From Paramoeba atlantica (Eukaryota; Discosea), in the NCBI GenBank assembly GCA_977017575.1, contig CDRNVI010000066.1:186001-250000 (forward strand): 64,000 nt of DNA. The letters are read 5' to 3'. Numbering within the stretch: the first letter of the stretch is position 1; each line of letters starts with the position of its first letter. Shown here piece by piece: positions 54,823-63,540 of the stretch. Under the pieces are notes generated by a model that was not told the origin of the DNA, did not search any database, and saw nothing but the letters and a program-made list of their open reading frames with translations. Both the position numbers and the translations under genes were made by a program.

Positions 54823-57141
54823 TTACCCCTCCTTTTTCTCTTTCTTTTTATTTTCCTTCGGATCCCCCGCACTCACCACAAACAACACCGGTACCCGCCA
54901 TGTCTGTACCGACACCACCCCTGCCATCCCCTCATGCCTACACCCCCCCACCTCCCGCTCCCCCTCCTCCTCCACGTTCACCCCCACCGCCCGCTCCAAC
55001 CTCCTCCTCATCCCCTCCCTCCACCGTGTCCCCCTCCTCCACCGCCTCACCGCCCCCACCTCCACCCTATTCGAGGTCGACACCCCCGTACCCTCCCCCC
55101 CTCTCCGGTACCTCCCGAAATGAAACCCCACCCCATCCAAGGGGTAGGCCAACCCCGTACTCGCCACCCCGACGGTTTCCCCACACCCCCCTCCCCCTCC
55201 CCCCATGCTGTACACCCCGCAGTACGCCCCCTCCGGGAGCCTCCACCAGTACCGCGTGCCGGGGCGCAGCGGGGCGACGTACGCGGCGCCGTGCCCCACA
55301 CACGCGAGCGGGGAGAGCCACGGGGACCACGCGAGCAGGGCGTGGTAGAGGTTGAGGGTGTGGTCCACGCGGGTGGGGGGGGCGTGGGCGGGGGGGCTGC
55401 CCGCGTTAAGGAGCAACACACGGGGAGGGGGGAGGGGGAGGGGGAGGGGGAGGGGGAGGGGTAGAGTTTGTGGTGGTGGTTGTGAAGTTTGTGGTGGTGG
55501 CTGTGGTTGTGGTTGAGAAGTTTGTGGTTGAGAAGTTTGTGGTTGTGGTTGTGGTTGTGGTTGAGAAGTTTGTGGTTGAGAAGTTTGTGGATGTGAAGTT
55601 TGTGGTTGTGAAGTTTGTGGTTGTGGTTGTGGTGGTATGTTTTTGATACGGGTTTGTCGTGAGTATTGTTGTGGTTCTTGTGTAGTTGTTTGTGGTCGTT
55701 CTTGTGTGGTTTGTTCTTCCCGTTGTTGTTGTTGTTGATGGGTGTTTTGTTCTTGGTTGTTGCGGTCTTCTTCTTGTTGTTGTTGTTGTTGTTGCTTTTG
55801 ATACCACTCATAGATATAGTATAAAGATTTTTCTAAATCCGTAGAGTTTTGTTCGGGACAGTGTTCGAAATGGAGCGGGGAGTGGGAGGGGGGCGGGGAG
55901 GGGAGGGAGGCATAGGTTAGGGAGTCAAAATCCCCCACCACGACATCTGGGGGTGTGAGGAAAGGGGTGTGAAGGGCTCCGTCCGCACACACAAACAGGG
56001 GAGGGGGGAGGAAAGTGGAGCGGGGTTGGTTTCGGAGTCGATTCCAGAGGGTGGTGTCGGGGGTAGGGGTGGGGGTGAGGGGATGGCAAGGGCTGTTGAG
56101 ATAGAGAAAGGCGTCAAAGACGGTGGAGCGCACGAGGTGAGAATGGGAACGGAGGTCGAGCACGTTGTCAGGGGTTGTGTTTGTGAAGGGGAGCTTGATG
56201 CGACTTGAACAGACCAGCCGTGTTAAGGAACCGAGGAGGGGATGCAGAGGTGCGGGGTTCCTTTCGAGGTCTAGGCGAATAGAACGGTTCAAGGTTTTAG
56301 TTCGAGTGAAAGATTTAATACATTTAGCAAGGATGGAAAGGCCGTGGTCATACGATACCCAATATGTATGGACCCTGCCTTGGTGTTCATCGTGCGCAAT
56401 ACATCGATGCAAGCAAGAGGGGCAGGCAATGTCGCTAAAGTTCGTAGGGCTGTTTAAAAAACGAAAGAGTGACTTCCATGTGCTAAGACAAAGCGTTTTC
56501 TGTTTGCTTTTCTCATACGCGAAACGCTCGGCGTCCCTTTTTCTTGTTGTTTGGCGCAAGTTAACAGACAACTTCGTGTTCCTCTGGTCATTCTTTTGCA
56601 TAGCTGTTAGCACATGAATAACGCGATCGTGGAACTTTTGTGCGGCAGCGATTTCGAGAAAAGCTTCTCCCAGAGAAACGGAACGCTTTTCCTGCAATGA
56701 TCGAAATCGGTCTCGTAAAGTAAAATCGTCAATCAATATTGTGCAATCAAAAGATCCTATTGTTCTTGCTTCGCTCCAGCGTGCACATTGTTTTTTGATC
56801 GTGTTTTCGACGGAACGCCAGAATCGAATGCCATCCTTAGGAGCGTTCGTGCTGCAGAATAAAGAGTGAAAACGGCTCTCATATCCGTTCGACGAGACCA
56901 TTTTTTCCACTCTTAAATTATTTGATAACTTATTCTTTACACACAACACTAGACACACACTTATGCTGGTACGTTCCTGGCCCGCGTCGTCTAACATTAC
57001 CTCATTGAGAAACATTTCCCATACGTCCGACAACTTCCACGTCCCGCACGACGTAACCAGGTCCTTGGTTTCACGATCAAGACAACTGTTCAGGTCTAGT
57101 ACCACTAAAACTTGGTGTGGCTTTGAAAAAGACATGTCCAT
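54823..57141 (-). CDS. Thiamine pyrophosphokinase with unknown N-terminal domain and Q/P-rich insert
   Basis: A single 772-residue frame. Residues about 340-440 are the catalytic half of thiamine pyrophosphokinase: LFVCADGALH, PDVVVGDFDSL and CPEQNSTDLEKSLYYIY. Residues about 445-575 are poly-Gln then Pro-Gln-Thr-Ser repeats, an insert within the enzyme. The thiamine-binding half resumes after about 600, with ASTGLAYPLDGVGFHFG and GVSTSNRVEV. The enzyme converts thiamine to thiamine diphosphate. Residues 1-335 form a separate domain I cannot identify (starting VLVVLDLNSCLDRET, with CPSCLHRC near residue 245). The fusion has no break in frame, but whether both parts form one protein is untested. 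Confidence 0.75.
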   Translation of the reverse strand: MDMSFSKPHQVLVVLDLNSCLDRETKDLVTSCGTWKLSDVWEMFLNEVMLDDAGQERTSISVCLVLCVKNKLSNNLRVEKMVSSNGYESRFHSLFCSTNAPKDGIRFWRSVENTIKKQCARWSEARTIGSFDCTILIDDFTLRDRFRSLQEKRSVSLGEAFLEIAAAQKFHDRVIHVLTAMQKNDQRNTKLSVNLRQTTRKRDAERFAYEKSKQKTLCLSTWKSLFRFLNSPTNFSDIACPSCLHRCIAHDEHQGRVHTYWVSYDHGLSILAKCIKSFTRTKTLNRSIRLDLERNPAPLHPLLGSLTRLVCSSRIKLPFTNTTPDNVLDLRSHSHLVRSTVFDAFLYLNSPCHPLTPTPTPDTTLWNRLRNQPRSTFLPPPLFVCADGALHTPFLTPPDVVVGDFDSLTYASLPSPPPSHSPLHFEHCPEQNSTDLEKSLYYIYEWYQKQQQQQQQEEDRNNQEQNTHQQQQQREEQTTQERPQTTTQEPQQYSRQTRIKNIPPQPQPQTSQPQTSHPQTSQPQTSQPQPQPQPQTSQPQTSQPQPQPPPQTSQPPPQTLPLPLPLPLPLPPPRVLLLNAGSPPAHAPPTRVDHTLNLYHALLAWSPWLSPLACVGHGAAYVAPLRPGTRYWWRLPEGAYCGVYSMGGGGGGCGETVGVASTGLAYPLDGVGFHFGRYRRGGEGTGVSTSNRVEVGAVRRWRRGTRWREGMRRRLERAVGVNVEEEGEREVGGCRHEGMAGVVSVQTWRVPVLFVVSAGDPKENKKKEKKEG
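55410..55800. repeat. Coding low-complexity repeat (CAA/CAG and GTTGTGGTT units)
   Basis: On the plus strand TTG/TGT-rich runs and GAAGTTTGTGGTTG units repeat many times. On the minus strand they encode poly-Gln and QPQTSQP repeats inside the thiamine pyrophosphokinase frame. Slippage-prone; length is likely polymorphic. Confidence 0.85.
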
Positions 57142-57311
57142 TAACCTAACATCATATGCCCGTATTTATACGTGTGTGTACAAAATAATATGCGTAGAAG
57201 AAAATGTCATGTGTAGAAATAAATAATTTCAAATTATTATGTGTACAAAATTATATAAACCCCCGATACATATTCCAATATTTGTAATCTTCCAAAATAT
57301 ATGTTTGTTAA

Positions 57312-57948
57312 ACATTTGGGTTCACCGGCACTATAAATGTAGGTTGAAAACAAGTAAAATTTGTTTGAACAATCATGCCCAAAAGGACTCAGGAAAAAGT
57401 TTTTGATCTTTCGTTGATCTCTTTTCTTATTTATTTTTTTAGTTTACTTGCCAGACCACACGTTTTTTCGATCAGATGTGCCCCCTACCTCTAATGGTAA
57501 GACCCCAAAAAACGTCCGAAATATGGGGAGAATACGAAATATGGGGAGAATCGGGTGTTTGTACCAAAAGTTGGATTATTCTGGATCGTTTCGCAAATTT
57601 TTCCTTTTTAGTCTCTTCATTAAACGCGGAAGCAGTTCTCAACGCGAAGGGGGTAGCCGTGGTGGCTTCCAAGAGGGTTCAAACTGGATGGGAGTGTCTG
57701 GGAGCGCCTGGGAACGCACCTTATCCTTTTTACAGGTCACCAATACCAAGTAGACCAATGTAGTAGACCAATGTAGTATATCCTGGGCGGTCCATTGAGT
57801 ATTCCAGGCATTGAAATATAAGTTGGAACGTCATGAGTATGAGTGGAAACGTTTTAAAAAGTCACGTAAAAGTTTTTTCGAGCGGAAAAAAATCATCAGA
57901 AAAAAATGGATTTTAACCTATATTTATAGTGCCGGTTACCCAACATTT
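57312..57948. mobile_element. Short TIR element F (about 640 bp)
   Basis: Left AACATTTGGGTTCACCGGCA then CTATAAATGTAGGTT, and right AACCTATATTTATAGTGCCG then GTTACCCAACATTTG, are inverted copies over about 34 bases with few changes. The interior has a tandem GAAATATGGGGAGAAT pair (57527-57558) and no coding frame. Target duplication is not clear. The ends differ from the C-rich group, so this is a separate family. Confidence 0.7.
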
Positions 57949-58074
57949 GCGACAGCGATTAGTAATGTCTTTAGGGGGTATACAAAGGTCACATTGGCAC
58001 TATCGTCCCTAGCAGGCGGTCGATCAAAGTTATGAAAGTGGTGCGGTAGTTTAGTTTATAAAAAGAAATCTGAA

Positions 58075-58104
58075 ATGGGGATACCCCCTTTAGGGGGCAC
58101 AGTA
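58075..58104. repeat. Solo C/G-rich foldback with TACTGTGCCCCC terminus
   Basis: ACCCCCTTTAGGGGG folds on itself and is followed by CACAGTA, the inverted TACTGTGCCCCC end seen in the other C-rich elements. No partner end was found nearby, so it may be a solo end or a decayed element. Confidence 0.45.
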
Positions 58105-58149
58105 TCGTATGCCGTCACTATTCCACAGAGTGCAGCGCTCACAAGCGGA

Positions 58150-59316
58150 CTAAGTGGCAGTTTCATGTGGATCTAAAATTAGTTCCTTTTCTTTTGACAT
58201 CAAAAAGTATGAAACTAGTTTTTTGTAGCCCCAATACACAAGTGACATAGAAATTACAACCACTACAAACGTAGAACTAGTTTGTCGCGCACGGCATTTG
58301 GAACAATCGCATTCAAAATGCCAACGTTGTTTTAAATATTCTTGCTGGAGCGAAATAGGACGACTCGAGTCAGACAAATAAGTAACGAAGAGTTCCTCAC
58401 CCGCGTCGATCGGACGGAGAGTACGGGCAACAAGCCCAAAAGTAGCCCTCGGGCTTGCTACATCGAGCATTCCGGCCTCGATAGGGCATATGATTTCAAT
58501 GCCTACATTAGGCGAACAAGAATGATTGAATAGGGAGGCCTCCGGAAAAATTGCGCGACCGTTTCGTCCGGCATACAGCGTATCGAATCGGCAAAACTCG
58601 TACACAGACGCGATTCGTAGAACAACGTCCGTGGGATTTCCCTCTAAGCTCAAAAAGTTGTCCAATTTTGGAAACTCTTTCAGTATCTGCGAAGCTTCGT
58701 ATTGGGTAATTATCGGAACCCTCTCCTTTTGACATAGCAAGTTCAGTACGCCACGTATGTAATACCAAAAAACGAGAAAATTTGATGAGACGTTCGACTT
58801 GTTCGACTTTTCATCGCAACACTTGACATCTATTAGGTCGTTCAACACTTTGAGAGTATCGTGTACACAACGCATAACTTGATTGTGTAAAGAACTACCA
58901 TCACCTTGGCATGAAAATGCACAGAGTCGCATGATTTCTTTATCGTAAGCTAAATTGCGCATGGCGAATAGCCCCCTTCCTTTTCCAAATGAATTCCCTA
59001 CTTTAATATCCTTCGAAATGTAAGGTGTAAAACTGGACATGATTGCTTTGTTGCGCATGACAGTCTCAAAATTTGCGGGAAAACGCGGTGTGTGTCCCAT
59101 GTTTTTGGTGTCTTTGGATTCAATCAGGTGGCTCGTCGATAAAGCACCTTGACTAATAATTAGCTTATCCCCTAAACACCAGAAAAAAGGAGTTGTTATC
59201 TGTCTGAAAGAATTCAATCCTCCACAATGAATATTCCTCCTCTCTTGCAGCCTTGTCCTGGTGCAAAAATTAATAAACGTCGAAGGATTATACATCTTCA
59301 TTCTCCGGAAACCCAT
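58150..59316 (-). CDS. SMYD-like SET-domain protein with C-terminal membrane anchor
   Basis: The first in-frame ATG is at 59316 (MGFRRMKMYNPS), with two more just downstream, giving about 389 residues. A SET domain starts near residue 105 (VGNSFGKGRGLFAMRNLAYD). It resumes after an alpha-helical insert with EASLFNHSCSPNVGIEI, the AdoMet-site NHSCSPN. It closes with IDAGEELFVTYLSDSSRP and a Cys-rich post-SET FECDCSKCRARQ. The split SET arrangement is that of SMYD methyltransferases, although I see no MYND finger. A hydrophobic helix near the C-terminus (FVVVVISMSLVYWGYKKL) suggests tail anchoring, which is unusual. Confidence 0.82.
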   Translation of the reverse strand: MGFRRMKMYNPSTFINFCTRTRLQERRNIHCGGLNSFRQITTPFFWCLGDKLIISQGALSTSHLIESKDTKNMGHTPRFPANFETVMRNKAIMSSFTPYISKDIKVGNSFGKGRGLFAMRNLAYDKEIMRLCAFSCQGDGSSLHNQVMRCVHDTLKVLNDLIDVKCCDEKSNKSNVSSNFLVFWYYIRGVLNLLCQKERVPIITQYEASQILKEFPKLDNFLSLEGNPTDVVLRIASVYEFCRFDTLYAGRNGRAIFPEASLFNHSCSPNVGIEIICPIEAGMLDVASPRATFGLVARTLRPIDAGEELFVTYLSDSSRPISLQQEYLKQRWHFECDCSKCRARQTSSTFVVVVISMSLVYWGYKKLVSYFLMSKEKELILDPHETAT

Positions 59317-60327
59317 TATTTCCTGACAATTCAAGCACAAAAACAAAAATCCAAAATACTACATATTGCAACAAAAATAGGTTAATTTTGAGTCTGAACT
59401 TGATCTAACTTGAACTTTGAAGCTAAGGTACCTACTTGATTCAATGTTTGATGAATCTTTAGATTGTTGAACGTGACAGCAAAATAAAAATTACCGTTCT
59501 AAAAAGTGAGAAATTTATAAAAAATCATACTGTTACCCCCCCTTTATAATTCCGCCGGTTTCGGTGCTTTTAGAAGTATAAACGTTGGAACCTGACCTTT
59601 GGAAGTATACATGGTGGGCCACGAAAACTGACTAGCTTTTCATGACTTTGCCTTTTAGCCTTATGAGCCCGTTTGAGCCAATTTTTTTTACAAACGAGAG
59701 ATCTCGCTCTGAATATCGTGTCTACGCTATTTAGAGCTCGCTTCTACTAATCAGATACTTTTTATTTACAAAACATTGAAATTTGGGGCAAAAAGTACCG
59801 AAAATCGTAAAAAAGGCTCTTTTTTTGTCTTACTTTTTGGGCTGTAGGCAGGAAAAGGTACTATTTTAGAGGCATATAGACTTCGGAAGTTTAAAAGGGG
59901 GTCTGAATTTTCGAAAAATACGCGAAAGTAATTTCAGCGATTATTCTACGCGGAAGCCTCCGAGCTACTTTCCTACAAGACCACTGCCAATCGCTTGTCT
60001 GGAATCGTTAAAAGCACTAATGGCATTCACTAATGGTCTCTTCAAGTGGGGCGCGAGTCACAGCTTGCTGCGACTAACTTCGTCCGATTTATCGGGCTTT
60101 CCCACTTAGAGAGTCGAGGGGTCATAATTCTTCGGAGTCAAACGGCCAAGTCCAACAGCAGTCCAATAACAATGGCATTATACACACATACAATAACAAG
60201 GCTCTACACTTTTCACCGCTTACTTTTGCGTTTTCCTGCAACCGATCCTAGAGATGGTTCTAGAGATGGTCCTCAGCCTAGTAGTCTCCGACCATAAAAG
60301 GATGCGACTCTCAAGCTTCCTTTGATT
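59317..60327. other. AT-rich noncoding spacer
   Basis: About 1 kb with no gene. At 59528 TACTGTTACCCCCCCTTTAT matches the C-rich element terminus, with no partner found. GAAGTATA occurs twice (59573 and 59602). Probably decayed repeats. Confidence 0.45.
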
Positions 60328-61107
60328 TACAGGGGGTGGCGAAAAAATATGGGGGGCGTCAAAATTCTTATAAATTGTCCAATTTTGGAAAGTAGCACCG
60401 CATTCGAGAGCTCTCGCAGAGATACCCACATGTACGTGTCACCTGATACTACGTTTCCCGTGTTTTAAATTTTTTTATTTCGGGACAAAAAAAATACGTT
60501 TTTGGAACTTGCAATTTTCTTCAGATTCTTCGATTTTTTCGATATTTTAGGTAGTTTCCTTCTATTTTTTTACCTTTCCGCTTCGTTATCCCACAGAAAC
60601 AGGATATTCCAATAGCACGGGTGTACAGCACCGTGATCGGAATTGTTACAGTACTCGAGGGCAGCTTAAAGTCACCCACCACATACTTTTAGTAAGGAAG
60701 TATGAAGAATATATTTGTGGGATAACTGATGCCCACAAAAGCTCATTATGCCCCACAAATCGGTCAGAGTTGCGATCGGCGATCGCATATGGGATTGAAT
60801 TGTTGAAAGGAGAACAGAAAAAATCATTTTTAGACACTTTAAGGACAGTTCCAACTCGTATTAAGATTACATTAACAAAAATATGGAGGATATTAAATGG
60901 ATATAAACGAGATATTTTTCAAATTTTAAAACTTGGAATTGGTGTTTTCAGCCCCTTTGGCATAGGGACCTACCCCCCTGGATACGGGAAACGCATTGTC
61001 AGGTGACACGTATCTCTGCGAGAGCTCTCGAATGCGTTGCTACTTTTCAAAATTGGACAAGTTATAAAAAATTTGACCCTCCCCATATTTTCGTGCCACC
61101 CCCTGTA
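60328..61107. mobile_element. Tc1-derived MITE A (780 bp, about 110-bp TIRs)
   Basis: The left arm starts TA|CAGGGGGTGGCGAAAAAATA and includes GTCCAATTTTGGAAAGTAGC and GCATTCGAGAGCTCTCGCAG. The right arm (61004-61107) is its inverted copy over about 110 bases with scattered differences, ending CCACCCCCTG|TA. The arms match the 3' end of the Tc1-like transposon at 673-753. The interior has no transposase and looks AT-rich and random. It is therefore a nonautonomous relative that the left-edge transposase family could mobilise. Confidence 0.88.
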
Positions 61108-62054
61108 TATTGTGAGCTCCTGTGCGCTAGTGTCTGTATCACTAGGCGAGCCATCTAAATCCGGTACAATTTCGACCTTGCTCCAAATTTCCTCGAACAA
61201 ACATCTGTATGGCGATCACATCGCTATCCAGCGAAGCCCGGCGCGGATTGAATTCTCATCCCATGATCGAATAAAGAAAATTACATGCGGTGCCGAGAAG
61301 ATGAGCTCCTTAATACCAAGCGAAGTTTTTTTCTACTTTAAATGGGATACGAAAGAGGTGTTGTAAACCACGATATACATGTAGATACTATACCCCCCGT
61401 ACTTATTTGTCACCCCTTTTTGGAGAAAAGTGACAAATAAGTAGGGGGGTTGGGTATTTGACAAATAACTAGGGGGGTGGCGTTCGGTGTGTGACAAATA
61501 ACAAATAATAGGGGAGTAAGTGTCGTTGAGCGCGCCCAAAATAGAAACACTTTGCGACCTGGAAATCAGTACAGAAACGGCATCGGTGAAAGGGGACTTT
61601 TTTTCCCCCGAAAAAAACTTAAATTGTTTTCATGGCGGTTTTTCAAACAAGATTTCAGTATTATCCAAGCGAGTGATTAAACATCGTATTTTTGCTACTT
61701 ACACGACTCCGCCCTATCTTTTTTCTTTACACAGGCTGTAAAATGTATGACAGTATCACTTTTTGTAGTTGGGAACCTTGGATGAAGTGATGATAGAAGC
61801 CTGTACCGTACGATGTGAATTAAGGAGTTCTTGTAATCCGCTGTTTAAGGAATTTGAAATTATTGTCCAGGCTCAGAACCAGAACCAAGATAGAGCTCAT
61901 ACATTTTCTTGTTTGGTATATTTTATTAAGGGAAGTACGAAGTTAATTTTTTTGGGGGGAAAAAGAGTCCCTTTTGACCACGGTATCTTTTTCTCCATGT
62001 AAGTTCTTTTCTTGCCATAATAGATAAAGGCTCGCAACAGAAGCCTACATGTAT

Positions 62055-62151
62055 AATATTGTTGTCAGACTCACATCAGGAGCCTATATTATTGTTGTCA
62101 GACTCACATCAGGAGCCTATATTATTGTTGTCAGACTCACATCAGGAGCGT
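62055..62151. repeat. 33-bp tandem repeat, nearly three copies
   Basis: GTTGTCAGACTCACATCAGG then AGCCTATATTATT repeats at 62061 and 62094, with a partial third copy at 62127. Copies are almost identical, which suggests recent expansion. Confidence 0.9.
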
Positions 62152-62162
62152 ACCTTATCAAC

Positions 62163-62392
62163 TAATGTGCCCCCCACTTATAGTACCGCGGTTTTCGACC
62201 GAACGGCACTGCTTTAATTCTAATTACCCTTAATTGAAGTTTCACCGGTAACCCGCCCACATTTTCCTGTGCCCCCCCACTTATAGTGCCGCGGTTTTCG
62301 ACCAAACGGCACTATACAGTGAGTGTTAAGCCCCACAGCGAGTGTAAGTGGGGGGGTACCCCGCGGCACTATAAGTGGGTGGGGGCACAGTA
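62163..62392. mobile_element. Nested TIR element inside C (230 bp)
   Basis: Left TAATGTGCCCCCCACTTATA then GTACCGCGG is inverted at the right as CCGCGGCACTATAAGTGGGT then GGGGGCACAGTA. A further internal copy (TGTGCCCCCCCACTTATAGT then GCCGCGG, from 62270) repeats the left end in direct orientation, as if one end had been duplicated. No coding content. Confidence 0.65.
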
Positions 62393-62668
62393 ATATCAAA
62401 CTTTTTAGGGTGGACACTTTAATATCAAAATTGCCAGCTTAATATCAAACTTTGATTTTGATATTGGAGTGAACCGCGGTTTAAATAGGGTGTAATGGGA
62501 CAATAATTTTTTTGAACATAAATCGGGAAAAGAAAATCGGCGCCGCTGCGCGGCGCCTGTTTTGTCTGACTGACAATTGTGTAGGGTGGGGTGAATTCAC
62601 TATATTTTCCCACATGACAAATAAGTAGGGGGGTGGGAGGGTGACAATTATGTAGGGGGGGCATAGTA

Positions 62669-63540
62669 AGTCCACATTATTTGTAAGTAAGATAAAGGAT
62701 TCGTGCGCGAGTTGTACGATTCAATACTGTTCAATACTATTGTCGACGCAGTTCGTCAAATCAGGAGCACTCCACTGCTTACGGAGCGGGGAGAAAGGGA
62801 AGAGTATCGACCTCTGAGGGAAGATGTCCGACACAACAATATTGATCAATATTAATAAAAGGCAGGGTAGGGGAGGGCATCGAAGAACAGGTTAGGTAAG
62901 GACGTGCCAAGTAAGATCTAACCCAAAAGTTATAATTTTTTTGCAGCGTCTTCGCTCATCATAGAAAGTAGCTTGTGTCTAATTAGATTGTCTAATTAAA
63001 TTGAATGTCTAATTAATTTTTATTAAAGCATTTAAAGCATTTAAAAAACGAAAAAGACGTTTGAGCACATTTTTTAGTTAACAAAGGGGTTAGCCTTACT
63101 TTTTCATGAAGCTGAAAAACGAGGATAAGTCAGGGGAGAAAAAAGTCACCCCCTGACTAAACAACTTCAGAAAAACTCAAAAATATAGAGAAATAAAGCT
63201 GCTATTCAAATCTAGTTCGCGCACTGCACATTTATTGACTCGTATACAGTGTATGTAGGCTCGTAAATATAGTTTACTAGTCTGCCTGTCTTCAAATTTT
63301 TCGGGGCAGAATAAAAGCTCTATAAAATGCAGCACAATGGCTGCGTTTCAAAAAAAGTGCATTATTCCTCTTCATAAAAAATAACATCGAATTCTCATTC
63401 ATTTTTTAATAAATAACACACTATTCTGAGTAAGGTATTAATAGTGTTCAATTAAATCTTAGCTACAAAATAGATTATTGGTAGATTAAAAGGTTATTAT
63501 TGATTTCATGAATTTAGCAGCATGACACGCAAAACAACTT
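62669..63540. other. AT-rich noncoding spacer
   Basis: About 870 bases with no gene. ATTAGATTGTCTAATTAAATTG then AATGTCTAATTAATT (62980-63020) is a short local repeat. Nothing else was recognised. Confidence 0.5.

Larger units (their letters stand above)
61386..62668. mobile_element. Composite TIR element C (1283 bp) with nested foldbacks
   Basis: Outer ends: TACTATACCCCCCGTACTTA then TTTGTCACCCC on the left, and GGGTGACAATTATGTAGGGG then GGGCATAGTA on the right, are inverted copies. Immediately inside the left end, GTGACAAATAAGTAGGGGGG (61430-61449) inverts the same sequence, making a hairpin of about 60 bases. GTGACAAATAAC and similar units then repeat. The interior holds a nested element (62163-62392) and a 33-bp tandem repeat. 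No coding frame convinces. The layout suggests repeated insertion of one family into itself. Confidence 0.65.

Noticed and set aside
54565-55464. 299-codon plus-strand frame opposite the phosphatase and thiamine pyrophosphokinase genes
   Set aside because: A Pro/His/Arg-only product, antisense to recognisable enzyme motifs.
57665-57700. tRNA B-box-like GGTTCAAACTG
   Set aside because: The flanking bases do not form a T-stem, and no A-box or acceptor stem is present.
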